Assembly: GCA_002989075.1 (NCBI GenBank)
Contig: PSQN01000002.1
Coordinates: forward strand, 1,008,097 to 1,072,096
Source: Arthonia radiata
Lineage: Eukaryota > Ascomycota > Arthoniomycetes > Arthoniales > Arthoniaceae
Direction of reading: 5' to 3'
DNA length: 64,000 nucleotides
The notes below the pieces were generated by a model. The model was given only the letters and a program-made list of their open reading frames with translations, made no database searches and had not been told where the DNA came from. How positions within the stretch are numbered: position 1 is the stretch's first letter; each line of letters begins with the position of its first letter. Below are positions 37,917-51,499 of this stretch, piece after piece. A program made the position numbers and the translations under genes.

Positions 37917-38227
37917 TATAACGCCGGTTACTAGGAAGACTAAACTAAGGCTTACTTACCTTATATACTTATCGACCTTAGTAGTAGATATCTTATATAC
38001 TAAAGACTAAAAGATAGAAGAGGCGAGATAAATTATAGAAGATAAGAGAGGCTTAACTTAAAGTAGATAGAAGGTAAAGTATATTACCTAAATATAGTTA
38101 AGGAACTTATATTTAAATATTAAGTTAATAAACTAAAGTTTATTTTAAGATCGGCTATTAGTCTAGCTATATAGTCTAAATTATATTAGTATACCCCGCT
38201 AGAAGATATAGTAGACGTATAGCTCTA
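37917..38227 (-). repeat. 5' LTR of G3, first piece
   Basis: Starts TATAACGCC on the plus strand and stops at CTCTA, the target site of G2. The rest lies at 60829-60989. Confidence 0.85.
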
Positions 38228-38677
38228 TATTACGATCTTACTATATTAGGCTAGTACAGGGCTAAGCGTAGCCAGTCTTATTGAAGCATTATACAGTATA
38301 CCCGACGACTTTAATATAGCGACGTCGGCAACGTTACTATATCGCAATAGAATCCTAACTACGCGATAAAGAGAGTATTAGAACTATTAAACACAGAGAA
38401 ACATATCTTTGTACCTTAGACTATATAGCTAAACTAATAGCTAACCTTAGAATAGACTTTAGTCTATTAACTCAACATCTAAATACAAGTTTCTTAACTC
38501 TATTTAAGTAACGTACTTTACCTTCTGTCTACTCTAGTTAAGCCTCTCTTACCTTCTATAATCTATCTCGCCTCTCCTACCTTTTAGTCTCTAGTATATA
38601 AGACACCTACTATTAAGGTCGATAAGCATATAAGGCAAGTAAGCCTTAGTTCAGTTCTCTCAGCGACCGGCGTTATA
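38228..38677 (+). repeat. 5' LTR of G2 (450 bp)
   Basis: Same type as 39776-40225, 46616-47065 and 60379-60828. Followed at 38720 by the gag start (MSTTLAPNSRDATDRLVNRI). Confidence 0.9.
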
Positions 38678-38937
38678 CTTTAATAGACTCGCTACAAAAG
38701 CAGAGAAAGTAGATTAATTATGTCTACTACTTTGGCACCCAACAGCCGCGACGCTACAGACAGGTTAGTCAACAGAATAGCTAGTATAAGTAAGATATTA
38801 AACGTTAATACTAAGATAGGAAAGAGCTTCTTAGATAAACGTTTCGAAGTTACTTTATTTTTAATACGCCTAGCTGTATACTTTAAAACTTATAAAGACT
38901 AGTTCCTAAACAATACTACTATAGTTTTATTTACTAC

Positions 38938-39133
38938 TGTAATCTAGGTGTAGGGCAGGGAGCAGTTAGGTGGCAAAAAGGGCCCAAATAGGCCCTACTA
39001 GTGTTTAAGCTAATTATTGAGGAGACTAGAAAGGGATGCGTCTACTAGAGGGAAGATATCCTTCTAGGATCGTAGCCTTCCTAAATAGGCAACATTCCGT
39101 TTTAATTCGCTATCGGGACGTTTATACATTACA
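38938..39133 (-). repeat. 3' LTR of B2 (196 bp)
   Basis: TGTAATC...CATTACA; pairs with 54050-54245. A purine tract lies just inside it on the minus strand. Confidence 0.9.
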
Positions 39134-39775
39134 ACTGCCTTTCTTCTTAAGGAGAATCGTCCTCGATCCGGGTACAATCTGCTATCTCTATCGCACCTTC
39201 CATTTATTGTCTTACGCAGAGCAACAACCTCATTAAAAACCTGCTAGCTTATATTTACGTTTAGTCGAAAAAAGAGTAATGTTGCTTACTATTATCGTAC
39301 GCGTCGTTTAGTGCTAATTTTCTATAGCACCGAGTTATAGTGCTAAGCTTTACTTTTAATTTAAAGCTCTCGAGCCTAAGTTGTGAGCTCGGTAGTAAGG
39401 TTATATATTATTTTTACTTAATTTTACGTTCTTTTATATACTCTTATATACGCTTTTACCGATTAATTGCCCTTATAGGTAGTAGCAACCTACGTAAATA
39501 GGCTTCTTTACTTCTATATTAGTATCTGTAGGCGGAAGCTTTGTTATCGGTACCTAACGATAGGTATAAAATAAGGCTCTTGCTCTTTTAAACTTTCTCT
39601 TTTTTTCTTTAACATTATTATACTCTTCTACTTAGCCTATAAGCTTTTCTTCTCTGATAGGCCTTTACTTCTCTTCTTAGATAATAAGTTTATAGCTAAT
39701 CTAGTGTTAGATTGCCTCTAATTTACCTTTATAATCTCTACTATGTCGGGTTTTAACTCTATCAATAAACCCGCT

Positions 39776-40225
39776 TGTTACGATCTTACTATGTTAGGCT
39801 AGTACAGGGCTGAGCGCAGCCAGCCTCATTGGAGCATTATACAGCATACCCGACGACTTCAATATAGCGACGTCGGCAACGTCGCTATATCGCAATAGGA
39901 TCCCAACTACACGACAAAGGAAGTATTAGGACCGTCGGACATAGAGAAATATATCTATATACCTTAGACTATATAGCTAGACTAATAGCTAACCTTAAGA
40001 TAGACTTTAGTCTATTAACTTAATATCTAAATATAAGTTTCTTAACTATATTCAAATAACGTACTTTACCTTTTATCTACTCTAGTTAAGCTTCTCTCAC
40101 CTTCTATAATTTATCTCGCCTCTCCTGCCTTTTAGTCTCTAGTATATAAGACACCTACTATTAAGGTCGATAAGTATATAAGATAAGTAAGCCTTAGTTC
40201 GGTTCTCCTAGTAACCGGCGTTATA
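39776..40225 (+). repeat. 5' LTR of G1 (450 bp)
   Basis: Starts TGTTACGATCTTACTATG. Differences from 46616-47065 are almost all transitions. Confidence 0.93.
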
Positions 40226-40267
40226 CTTTAATAGACTCGCTACAAAAGTAGAGAAAGTAAATTAGTT

Positions 40268-43200
40268 ATGTCTACTACTTCGGCACTCAACAGCCGCAAC
40301 GCTACGAACAGGTTAGCCAACAGAATAGCTAGCACAAGTAAGATATCGAACGTTAACACTAAGATAAGAAAAAGCTTCTTAGATAAACGTTTTAAAGTTA
40401 CTTTATTCTTAATACGCCTAGCTGTATACTTTAAAACTTATAAAGACTAGTTCTCGAACGATACTACTATAGTTCTATTCGCTACCTCTTATATAGACGG
40501 AGATGCCTACAAGTAGGTTGAGTACTACCTCGACAATTTCTTGTTTACTCCGATAAAGAGCAGGCGCGAGGATACCGACGAGTTCTTCGCTAGCTTTACC
40601 TTCTTTTAGAAGAAGCTTCACAAAATCTTTAAATAGACTGACGCTAGACGCGTCGCTACTAGAAAGCTTAGGAACCTTAAACAAATAGGACCAGCAAGCA
40701 GGTACGCCGCCGAATTTATACAGTATACTAATTAAACAGAATAGAACGAGAAACCCCTTATCGAGATCTTTTACGAAGGACTTAAAGATTATATTAAGGA
40801 AATAATCTATATTCGTAGAGAAAAGTTTAATGATCTCGACAACTTTATACAACAAGTAAAGGAGATCGACGACAGTAACTTTAAAAGACAGATAAAAAAG
40901 AAGGGTAATCCTACTAATAGGTTCTATAAAACAAAGAATCGAGCAAACTTACGATAAGACCGAGGCGATCCAATAAAGCTAAATTTTACAAAGCCTCGAG
41001 GAAAACTAAACAACCAAGAAAGGAAACATAGAATAAAGAATAAGCTATACTTATATTACAGAAAACCAGGGCATTAAGTTAAAGAATACCGTTTCAAAAA
41101 ATAACAGTTTAACAGTACCGGCAAAAACAGGCACAACAATCGATCTTAGAAACCCTGTCTTCTACAACAATAGTTTAATATAACTACTTAGACAAAAGAG
41201 AACAACGGTCGCAATAAGGCAATAAAACTACTAGCAGTCTTCTCTGACCGCTGGTAGAAGGACCCGACCGAGGGTTGTCTTCTTTAAGAATTGGGTCTCC
41301 TACAAAAGACTATCTAGAACTAGTATAAGTACGTTACTAGACTAACTAAGGAGTAGAAGGACATCTACTAGAATACCTTCTGTAACCAGGAAAATACTCA
41401 CCAGGTTTCGTCTAACGAGAAGTACTACGAGTAGAATTTATTTAATTTACACAAAAACTGAGATACAGACATTAAGTTATAAGAAGAAACAAAAGAACGA
41501 CAAATAAAATAGGAACAACAAAACCTATAGAACTAGAACAACATTAACTACACTATTCCGAGACAGTAGATACGAGATACCGCTACACTATACAAAACAC
41601 TATTTTAAACTGCGTACTACGATAATAATTGCACGACCTACAAATCCAATAAATTAGAATTAAGATAATGGCCGAAGAAACCGATATCTCTAAAACAAGG
41701 TTTAATACAAGAACTAGGCCTTACCCGAGGACGACCTAGGTTACCTTACCTAGAAACCTAAGGAGAATTTAAGAACAAACAGACCGTAGAAGCTAAGCAA
41801 GACAGCAGCTATAATACGTTATAGGCAAGACAACGACTTAAAGACAAAAACGTAGATTCTAATAGTACGAAATCCTCGCTCAAGAACGATACTAACTAGA
41901 AAGAGCAAACCTTAATTCGTTGGGAAGGAATAATATAGAGACTTTGTTAGTTAGCCTTCTACAAGGGAAAGTTAAGCACTAATAGAGAGATTAACGATAT
42001 TCTAAGATATATTTACTTACGTCTACAACGACTAGTAGACTACCTTATTAGAGGTCTAGAATTACGTAGTCAGTATTAATATCTTTGACTAACAATATAC
42101 AATCTACAGACACAACGAGTTTTAACCAGCGATAGTTATATAATTAAAGCAGGGATCGTAAACAATAAACTAGACGTTATAATAAAAGTAGTACTAGAAC
42201 ACCTTATACAGGAATTCTTATAGCAAATTAACCGACAATAGGTTCCGGTACCTAAAATACTCTAGAACGTATACAATTAACAGAGAAAAGACTAAGCCGA
42301 CTACTTTAAGGGTAGCAGTACCGGCTCGTCCAACGGTTAGACCCTTTAAGAGTTTAGCTCTACGTAAGCTTAGCTACCTACAAAACATACCTACACACTC
42401 GAGCAACAATAAACTATAGAAACATTAAAATTATAATTAATTTAGGCGTAACAGGCAACTTTATCTCAATACGCTGCGTTAAGGAGTATTAGATATAAAC
42501 ATAAAAGAAGAAATTACTCTACGCACTGTCTAGATTTTAAGGAGCAGAGGAAAGAGTTAACTATAAGACTTCGCCAATAGGTATAATAATTAGAAACTAT
42601 TAAGAAGAAATTACTTATAATATCGTAGATATTAACTAGTACTACGCTGTACTAAGTATACCTTAGTTACAACAATATAATCTAGAAGTAAATTAGAGAA
42701 CTAAGAAACTCCTCTTTACTAAGTATAAGCACTCTAAACAAGAGTCGTTCTACAGAACAAATACTCTACAAGCTATTTTTAGTAGTAAGGATAAGGAGCG
42801 CGATAAAGAACTTACGCAGGTTAGCACTACTATACTCCGACATTTAGACATCCTACGAGAGAAGTCTAACGCAGTATCTCGTCTGTAGCTAGCTATACGC
42901 AAGTATAAACAAGAGACAACTGTACGTCAACGATTCTATACGATAATAAGTACTCAGTTAATTACTAAGATACCTAAGGAATACAATCAATTCCGATACC
43001 TATTTAAAGAAGCTAAGCCGAACTTAGCTCTCTTAGAACATAAACCGTAAGATTATACAATACCTTTACAAGAAGGCAAAACGCTAACATTCGGTTCAAT
43101 ATACTTCTTATTAGAAGCAGAAAATTAAGCACTCTGCGATTATCTTAACAAGAACCTTAAGAAAGAATTTATCCAGAAATTAACATTACTAGCCGAATAC

Positions 43201-45840
43201 CCGATACTCTTTGTATCAAAGAAGAATAGCAAACTACGACTCTATATAGATTATAAACAACTAAACAGAGTAACTATTAAAAACTGGTACTCTCTACTAC
43301 GTATCGACGAAATAACAGATCGATTGTATAACGCGCAATAGTTCACTAAGTTTGATCTACAAGGAGCCTACAACCTAATTTGTATAAAGAAAGGTAAAGA
43401 ATAGAAAACGGCCTTCTACACTAGACACAGACTTTTTGAGTATTGCGTTATACCCTTTAAACTAATAAACGCTCTAGCATTATTTTAGAAACTAATTAAC
43501 AACACACTTAGCGATTACCTAGACATATTTATAACTACTTATCTAGACGATATTTTAGTGTACAGCCGTATACTAGAAGAACATAAGAAACATATTAAAA
43601 AGGTATTAAAAAGATTAGCGCGTACCGATTTACAAATTAATATCGAGAAAACTCAGTTTTACCAACAATCCGTCGAATTTCTTAGATTTATAATTACCGA
43701 GCACAGTCTTTAAATAAAAGATTCGAAAATCTAATCCGTTCTAACCTGGCCTACACTAAAGAATATAAAACAATTACAATAGTTTCTTAGTTTTGTTAAC
43801 TACTACAGGCAATAGATATCCAACTTTAGCCGAATTATAGTACCGCTGTCTCAACAGACGAAACAATCGATAGAATTCTCCTAGACGCAGAAAGAACAAT
43901 TAGCATTTAAAGAGCTTAAAGGAGCTTTTAAGATTGAGCCCGTACTAGCAATATTCGACCCTAACCTACCAATCATTATAAAAATAAACGCGTCAGACTA
44001 TGTAATTGAAGCATATATAAGTTAAAACAATAAGGAAGGAAAGCTTAGACCAGTAGCTTTCTACTCAAAGAAAATATTACCCACAGAACAGAACTACGAT
44101 ATTTACGATAAAGAGCTTTTAGCTATTATAGCAGCATTCAAAACATAGCGAGCTTACTTAGAAGGAGCTAATTATACGATTATAGTATATATAGACTATA
44201 AGAACCTAACTTATTTTACGACAACAAAGAAACTTAACTACAGACAAGTAAGATAGTTAGAAACTATAGCTCTATACAACTTTATTATTACCTACAAGAA
44301 GGGTTCCGAGAACGACAGAGCTGACGCTCTAAGCCGACGACCCGATTATCTCAATAACAAGGAACACGTCGAGCATACAATATTCTAAGAACACAATAAC
44401 GAGATTAGATACAATCAATTGGCTATAACAACAGAGTTTGTTATTGAACCGAACAGCCGAATCCTAGACATCCTGAACGACCCTGAAACCTACCAAGAGA
44501 ACGAGAAACGACACCTAGAATTAACTAAGAACAATAAGGGATATTACGAATTCTAAGGCAAAATCTACGTCCCAAGAAATCTAATCCGAAACATTATCAA
44601 TAATTTTTACGATAACCCAACTAAAGGACACAAAGGCATCGACAATATTATAAAAAAGATTATAAGAATCTACTATATCTCGAGGATCCGACACTACGTT
44701 AAGAATTATATCTAGGAATACGATATATACGCAAGAACTAAGTACCCGAGGCATTTACTATACGGTAAACTACAACTACTTAAGATACCCAAGAGACTAT
44801 AGTATACAGTCTTACTAGACTTTATTACTAAGTTACTAGCCTCCAAGGATTTACTTATAGAAGTAGCTTACGACGCTATTCTAGTTATATGCGACAAACT
44901 AACAAAGTACGCATACTTTGTACCTTACAAGGAAGCTAGCAACTTAGAACAATTAGTATATACCTTTCTTCGGATTATCTTAGCTAACTACGGCCAACCT
45001 CAAAGAATTGTCTCAGACAGAGACTAAAAGTTTGTCTTACGATTTTAAACATCCCTAATGCAACAGCTAGAGACAAAACAAAAAAATATTAATATTATTC
45101 TATCCACAAACGGACGGACAGACAGAACGAACAAATTAAACACTTAAATAGTATCTCTAGGCATACATTAACTACCAGCAGAACGACTAGGTATAGTTAC
45201 TACTAGTAGCGCAAGCAGCGTACAACGATACGAAGAACGATACGACCAAGATAACTCCGTTCTACGTCTTATATAGCTATTATCTCCTTCGAGGAAGACA
45301 GCTACAAAATATTATAGAGAACGAATTAGCTATACGAATAGCTACTAATATAAAACACCTGCACTAGTAGTTAAAGTCAGACAGCGAGTTTATTACGGAA
45401 TAAACAAAAAAATGGTATAACAAGTTAAGAACAACCCTAGACACAGGCATAAAAGAGAGGAGAAGAGCTTACTTGCTTATAAGAAACTTAAAAACTATCA
45501 GACTAAGCAAAAAACTTAACTATACCAAGACAAGACTGTTTAAAATCCTACAGCAATTAAGACCCGTAACATTTAAACTTAAACTCCTAAAGACAATAAG
45601 AATACATTCTGTATTCTACGTAGCGCTGTTAAAACCAGCCTACTTCCGAGAAGCAGAACGACCTAACCTAGAAATCCTTTCTAACAATTAAGAACCCGAG
45701 TATAAGGTCGAAATAGTTCGAGCTTATAGACAATACCGAGGCAAACGACAGTATCTTATAAAGTAGAAAGGATATTTTAAACACAAAAATTAATAAGAAC
45801 TAGAATAAAACCTAACTAACTATAAAGACACTATTTAACG
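40268..45840 (+). pseudogene. gag-pol region of G1
   Basis: gag starts at 40268 (MSTTSALNSRNATNRLANRI) and ends in a degenerate zinc-knuckle region (~41.05-41.09 kb). Then come protease (~42.42-42.48 kb, LG-x-TGNFI), RT (~43.1-43.7 kb) with YLDDILVYS near 43.54 kb, RNase H (~43.9-44.35 kb, DRADALSRR at its end), integrase (~44.57-45.35 kb, GHKGIDN in the zinc domain), a GPY/F module in the open stretch 45473-45691 (IRIHSVFYVALLKP) and a chromodomain-like stretch (~45.7-45.8 kb). The chromodomain places the family among chromoviruses. Fossil with dozens of breaks. Confidence 0.88.
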
Positions 45841-46310
45841 ATATTGAAACTAGAATATTAATTGGTCGTAGCAGTACTAACACTCTAATCTACTATCTAG
45901 TATGCTTTACCGGTACTTAGGTTATTTACAAACGAACCAGCTTACTATATTAGTAGCCTACCACCTAACTTTAGAAACAGATCGTTACAAAAATCTATAC
46001 TTAGGCTACTCGGCACCTCTACGATATTACTATTAAACATAGCCGCCAGCTATTCTTCTTCAAACAATATATTATTCTAATTCATTTTGTTCTACGCCTA
46101 GATACACAACCTTTTGAGCTCCTTCTTCGAATCTATAACCGCCGCTTTAATAACTTTACGCTGCCTTTTCGCCGTACGAACGACTTCCTTCTCTTCCGTT
46201 AAACGCTTACGTTGCCTCTAAAGGGCATTCAACGCTTATAAGTACTGAGAACAAATACTTTGAGCTAAAAACAAGTTAAATTAACACAAACAACAAATAT
46301 AAGATAGAAA

Positions 46311-46520
46311 CTAACTATCCTTTAACAACGAACGAACGTCACACGACTTTTTATCGCGAGTACACACAAAATACGATGCCTTCCTAGACTTTAGAACACA
46401 CTTCTTACCTAAGTAAGAGTAACGGGAACACGGAGGCATCTCTCGACTACAGACTTTAACAAGGACGGTATTAATTTTAAGCGCTTTATTAGCGTTAGGG
46501 ACTTTCTTAACTTTAAGCAT
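46311..46520 (-). other. Cys-rich open frame antisense to G1, 3' region
   Basis: About 69 codons open on the minus strand between the chromodomain and the 3' LTR of a plus-strand element. The product is basic, with Cys spaced as in a small zinc-binding module (CSRYSYLGKKC ... CTRDKKSCDVR). The matching region of G2 lies at ~60.07-60.28 kb. It may be an extra antisense gene of the family; its function is unknown. Confidence 0.4.
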
Positions 46521-46615
46521 AATGACTTACAGAACTAAATTTACTACAGAAAGACGACAAGGTTTTAATGTCTCTAGGGCCGTCGAGGACGACTAGCCTT
46601 AAAGAGGGGACCTTG

Positions 46616-47065
46616 TGTTACAATCTTACTATGTTAGGCTAGTACAGGGCTGAGCGCAGCCAGCCTTATTAGAGTATTATATAGCATACCCGACGACTCT
46701 AATATAGCGACGTTAGCAACGTCGCTATATCGCAATAGGATTCCGACCACGCGACAAAGAAAGTATTAGAACCGTCGGACACAGAGAAATATACCTATAT
46801 ACCTTAGACTATATAGCTAGACTAATAACTAACCTTAGAATAGACTTTAGTCTATCAACTTAATATTTAAATATAAGTTTTTTAACTATATTTAGGTAAC
46901 GTACTTTACCTTCTATCTACTCTAGTTAAGCCCTTCTTACCTTCTATAATCTGTCTCGCCTCTCCTGTCTTTTAGTCTCTAGTACACGAGATACCTACCA
47001 TTAAGGTCGATAAGTACATAAGGCAAGTGAGCCTTAGTTCGGTCCTCCTAGTAACCGGCGTTATA
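46616..47065 (+). repeat. 3' LTR of G1 (450 bp)
   Basis: Pairs with 39776-40225; followed by CTGCT. Confidence 0.93.
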
Positions 47066-50000
47066 CTGCTGCTAGAGCGAGCTCTTTTAAAGCGCTAACT
47101 CGCCGCTTAACTCGCGGCATTAAGGACTTTAAAGCCGCTATTAATCTTAAAGCTCTTTTTCGTAACGCCTGTAAGAAGAAAGCTCTCAAAGTTGCTTTAC
47201 TAATTTCTAAATTATTTATAGCTTCTCTTAGTTTACGCTCTCTTAAACTAGGTAGCGTGTTTCTAACTTCTACGACTCCTTGTAAGTTTACTATCTCTTA
47301 TTACTTTGTCTTAGTCTAAATATTAGCATTCTAGCTCGTTAAAAGCGTTACGTCCGTAAAGACAACTCTAACGATAATAAGATCGTCCGTTCTCTCTATT
47401 ACCGCGGTACTGCTTATAAGTCTAAGTCGTCTATAAAGTTTCGCCGGTCTGCCTCCTCGAATCCTACTTTTTGCGCCGTACCTACGTTAATCTAGTCCTA
47501 GCTAGAGGCTTACGTCTTAGTATGCTGCTGTTGCATAAAGACCTTATTTAGCGATATAGCTGTACATAGTAGTTCTTCTGCGAACTCCGATTTTAAGTAT
47601 TATAAGGACTAGACCTATAAGTAGCCTAAGAGATAGTACGCTAAGTATACTCGCTATACTAGTGTTAAGAGGTTAGAAGATAAGTATAAGATAGTAAGTC
47701 TAATACTTTCTTGTCTTAAGTACTAATTGACTCTATATTAACGTATACTAGGTCTCCGCTCGGTAAAGACGTGCCTGCAACCTTCTCGTACGCGTTAACT
47801 TCTTCTTAACCTCTAGTAAGGACGTCTAAGATAACAAAGAGTCTTTCTGCGACAACTATCTTACTCTACTTCGCGCTTTTTACGTTTAGCTATAGGCCTA
47901 GTAGCGCGGTCTAGGCACTAAGTCAGTCGAGTAGACCGATACTAACGATTTTAAGCGTATTAAGGCGCTACGCTAGAGCTTTAATTCTAGTATAGGGTTG
48001 TACGGCCCTTAGCCGCCTACAAATAAGACTTCTTACGAGCTAGCTATAGTAAATCTAGTTAATTAGATTCGGGACCGCGTCGACGGTAGTCGCAGCTAAG
48101 TTAAGTAGTATTATACCGCCGATCCGTACTAACTTTGACGCCAGTTTAGGTAGTCTTCTTGTAGTTTTCTGCCTTTTGTTTAGCTAAGGTTTTAATCTGT
48201 GTAAGTAGTTTTCCTTGGCCTATCGGAATGATTCTATATTTTCTTCCTATATAAGTCTTATTTTAGCTTTCTTATAGCTTAAGCTTTATAATTATATATA
48301 AATAGTTTTAAAGTTTAATACTATACTAATTCTATGTTTAGAACTGTACTTTAGGTAATTTACCTTCTCTTCGGCGTTATATCGTAAGCTAATTACGTAG
48401 GCTTATAGCTCTTTTTTATCTACGTTGCCTAGTTTATCTTAGACGCTTGCCTCTCGGCTCAGCGTCTTTATGCTTCTTAAATTTTTTAAGGGCGTTAGAG
48501 TCTTTAAGATGTGCTCGCGGCTTTATCGTGTTATTTGCCTCTAACTACCCCTGCTACTTAGTTTAATACTAGTCTTTGTTTTTAACCTTAAAGCGGATCG
48601 CCTTAATGAGCTATTCTTTATTACTATCGACTTCGATCGGACCAGACGGTTTTATACCGGGTCGATAGCGATATAGCTCTAGTAAGAATACATAGAAGAC
48701 AGAGTAAATGCGGTAGAAGTCTAGTAGTGCTAGCTAGTAAGCTTATTTACCTACTTTCTTAAGGATTCTAAATAATCCTAAGCTTCGATCGTCGAGCTTC
48801 TTTATTAGCCTCTTTGTCTTAAGGTTCTTTAACGACAGCAGCACTAAGTTATCTACTGCATAGTGTTTTAGTATGTACTTAGTATTGTACTATTCTGTCT
48901 ATAAACGCTAAGCTTTTTCTAGCTACTACTTTATTTCTTGTTAGCAGAGAAAGCGTTCTTCTATATACTTAACTGTTATAGAATATTCTAGCCTAGGCTA
49001 CCTTCCCCCTTAACGGGAGGTGTCCTTACCGATAGAAGGGTTGTTCGGCTTAACTACGGTACGATACTAATCTAGCGGCGGCGCGCCGTCTAATACGTCT
49101 GTAACGCGACCGAACGCATATTTAATCGGTAAAATTTTTGTTAATAAATAAACTTTTAAATTGTACGTAAAAGCAGCTTCTTTTAAATACTTATACTAAT
49201 TATCTTAATTCTAAGAGATATAGATACGTAGGTAGTTTTCAAGCTTCTAGTTCTAGCGCTCGGTTTAACTATTAGTTTGAGGGTAAAATGCTGTACTCAA
49301 CCTTCGTTTTACGGCCAAATACTGGCAAAAGGTGCTCTAATATAAGCTAGTAAATATAGATTCTCTATTAGACAAGAGGCTTCTCGGGAATCTCGACGTT
49401 TTCGCCTAGTGTTTGTAAAGCACTTCTACTAGCTCTATAGCATCTATAGTTTTACTAACTAGAATATAGGTTATAAACTTAAAGAAGCGGTCTACAACTA
49501 TAAAAATTAAATTAACAATGTCCCCGTTCTTTAAAAGAACTATCGGTAGTTTAACAATAAAGTCTAAGGATAGGTCCTTAAAGAGGCCAATCGAAACCGA
49601 TATCGCCGCTATTTCGCTATATAGCTTATACCTCTTTACGGCTGTCTGTTAGCATATATTGTATTTAGTAATAAAGTTCTTAATATACGTTACTATCTTT
49701 TCTTACGTATATTTACGTCTTAGAATTTTAAAAGTCTTTTCGACCTTAAAGTAGCTAGCAAGCTTATTATTATAATTTCTGCTTATAATTTTAAGCTTTA
49801 ACGCAGAGCATTCTAATATCTAGATTTTGCTATCTTAGCGCAACAACCTATAGCTATCGACTAACTATTCTGTATACTTTAGAGACTTGGAGTCCGAGTT
49901 AGGCTCTATTAGGGTATCTAAGTCGATTCGACTCGTACAGCGCTTTCTTATACCGGCTTAACGGCGATCTATTGCCGTTTTGTTACTCTGCTAATCTTTA

Positions 50001-51283
50001 GTCTTAGCTAATAATTTTAACTCCGATACTTTCTGCTTCATAAAGGCGTTCCTTTGCTAAGCTTCGAGAATTAGAGTCGCGAGACCCCAAGAAAAATTAT
50101 TGTAAGCGGTTTTAAGAGCGGTAGCTGCAACTACCTTAACTCGTAATACGAGAGCTATCGAAAAAGGCTCTATATCAGTAGAAGAAGACAGACGCGTTTC
50201 TCGCTCCTAGGCGTTCTATATAAGGTCTGTATTTAACTCCAATCTGCCTCCGATTTGGGCTACAGTTGCGTTCAGAGTTTTAGGTCGGTGGTCAAACCGC
50301 TAATAGTGTTTAAACTAATTTTTAAGCAATATAATTAAGGCAGCAATTACACCTTCTTTTAGGCTAGAAGGCTCTTTTTTAGTACTAGGCAAAGTAGCAC
50401 CTCTCCTAAGCTTCTACTATAGGCTCGATAACATCTTATTAGCGTTATCTTTCTTTGCTCTATATAAATTCTTATAATCTAAACGGCGCGACGGCACGTC
50501 TGCTAGGTTCTTGCTATCCGCACGGTATAGTATTTTAAAGTTAAATGCTAACAGGTCTTTTGCCTAGCGCGCCTGTTGGCGAGACAATACTTTTGTTGTT
50601 ATAAAATACCGCAGATTATTGTAGTCTGTTACGACCTTTACTAAGTACTGTACATTAATAAGGTAATAGCGCTAGTACTTAAAGCTAATCTATATTGCTA
50701 TAAGCTCTTTATTATAGGTATTATATTTTAGCTTAGCGTCTATAAATTTCTTTAAAAAGAACGCTATCGGATATAGATATATATCTACCTTATTATTAGT
50801 GCTAGTTCGGACGGTGTCCGCTATATTTAGTGTAGACAAGCCTAAGTTAATATTCAACGGCAATAGTAATCGGCTATCTCCTCTTAGCTAAAGTAAGATG
50901 CCTGCTATTACAAAGTCTAATGCGTTAGTTATTAAAACGATCGATAGTACCGAGTTAAAGTGCGTTAGCACTAGTATATTTATAAAGGCTTGCTTTAGCG
51001 CTTTAAAAGCTTCTTGTTAGGCTTTGCTCTAAACAAACTTAACGTCTTTCGTTAGTGCGTTTATTGGCACTACGATGCGGCTAAATCTATAGATAAATCG
51101 CCGGTAGAAGTTTATAAATCTCAGGAAGGATAGAATCTGCTTTACGATAGTAAAGACTAGCTATTTAGCTATAGTCTGTACCCTTTCTAGGTCTATTTCG
51201 ACACTATCGACTTCTACGGTGAACCCTAGGAAAGAAACCTTGGTAATATAAAATTAACACTTAAACAGCTTTATAAATAAACC

Positions 51284-51499
51284 CTATTTACGAAGCCTTC
51301 GTAAAACTTCTTTAATATAGCCTTTATAGCTTTCCTTGTCTTTAGAGAAAATTAAGATATCGTCTATATAAACGATATACACGGTATTAATAAGATTACC
51401 TATAGCTTTATAGATATATACCTGAAACGTAGTAGGAGCGTTTACTAGTCTAAAAGGTATTACTAGGTATTTATAGTGCCCGTATCGGGTACAAAACAC
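51284..51499 (-). pseudogene. Reverse transcriptase fragment of B2
   Basis: Open stretch with the classic gypsy RT motifs YLVIPFRLVNAPTTFQ and VYIDDILIFSKD. This fixes the orientation and superfamily of the B elements. It is part of a decayed pol. Confidence 0.9.

Larger units (their letters stand above)
39776..47065 (+). mobile_element. G1: Ty3/gypsy chromovirus, youngest layer, inserted in B2
   Basis: 7290 bp, 450-bp LTRs at 39776-40225 and 46616-47065, target duplication CCGCT (39771-39775) and CTGCT (47066-47070). A purine tract AAAGAGGGGACCTTG precedes the 3' LTR. It is uninterrupted and complete in outline, but RIP has broken it many times. As the innermost element of a five-level LTR chain it is the youngest insertion along that chain. 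Confidence 0.93.

Noticed and set aside
39036-39236. Open frame across the B2 LTR edge
   Set aside because: It spans the LTR boundary, is not open in the sister LTR, and has no domain.
40475-40855. 126-codon minus-strand frame in G1, with a twin at 54234-54620 in G2
   Set aside because: It is the mirror of the gag coding strand of both elements, follows its codon pattern, and shows no domain.
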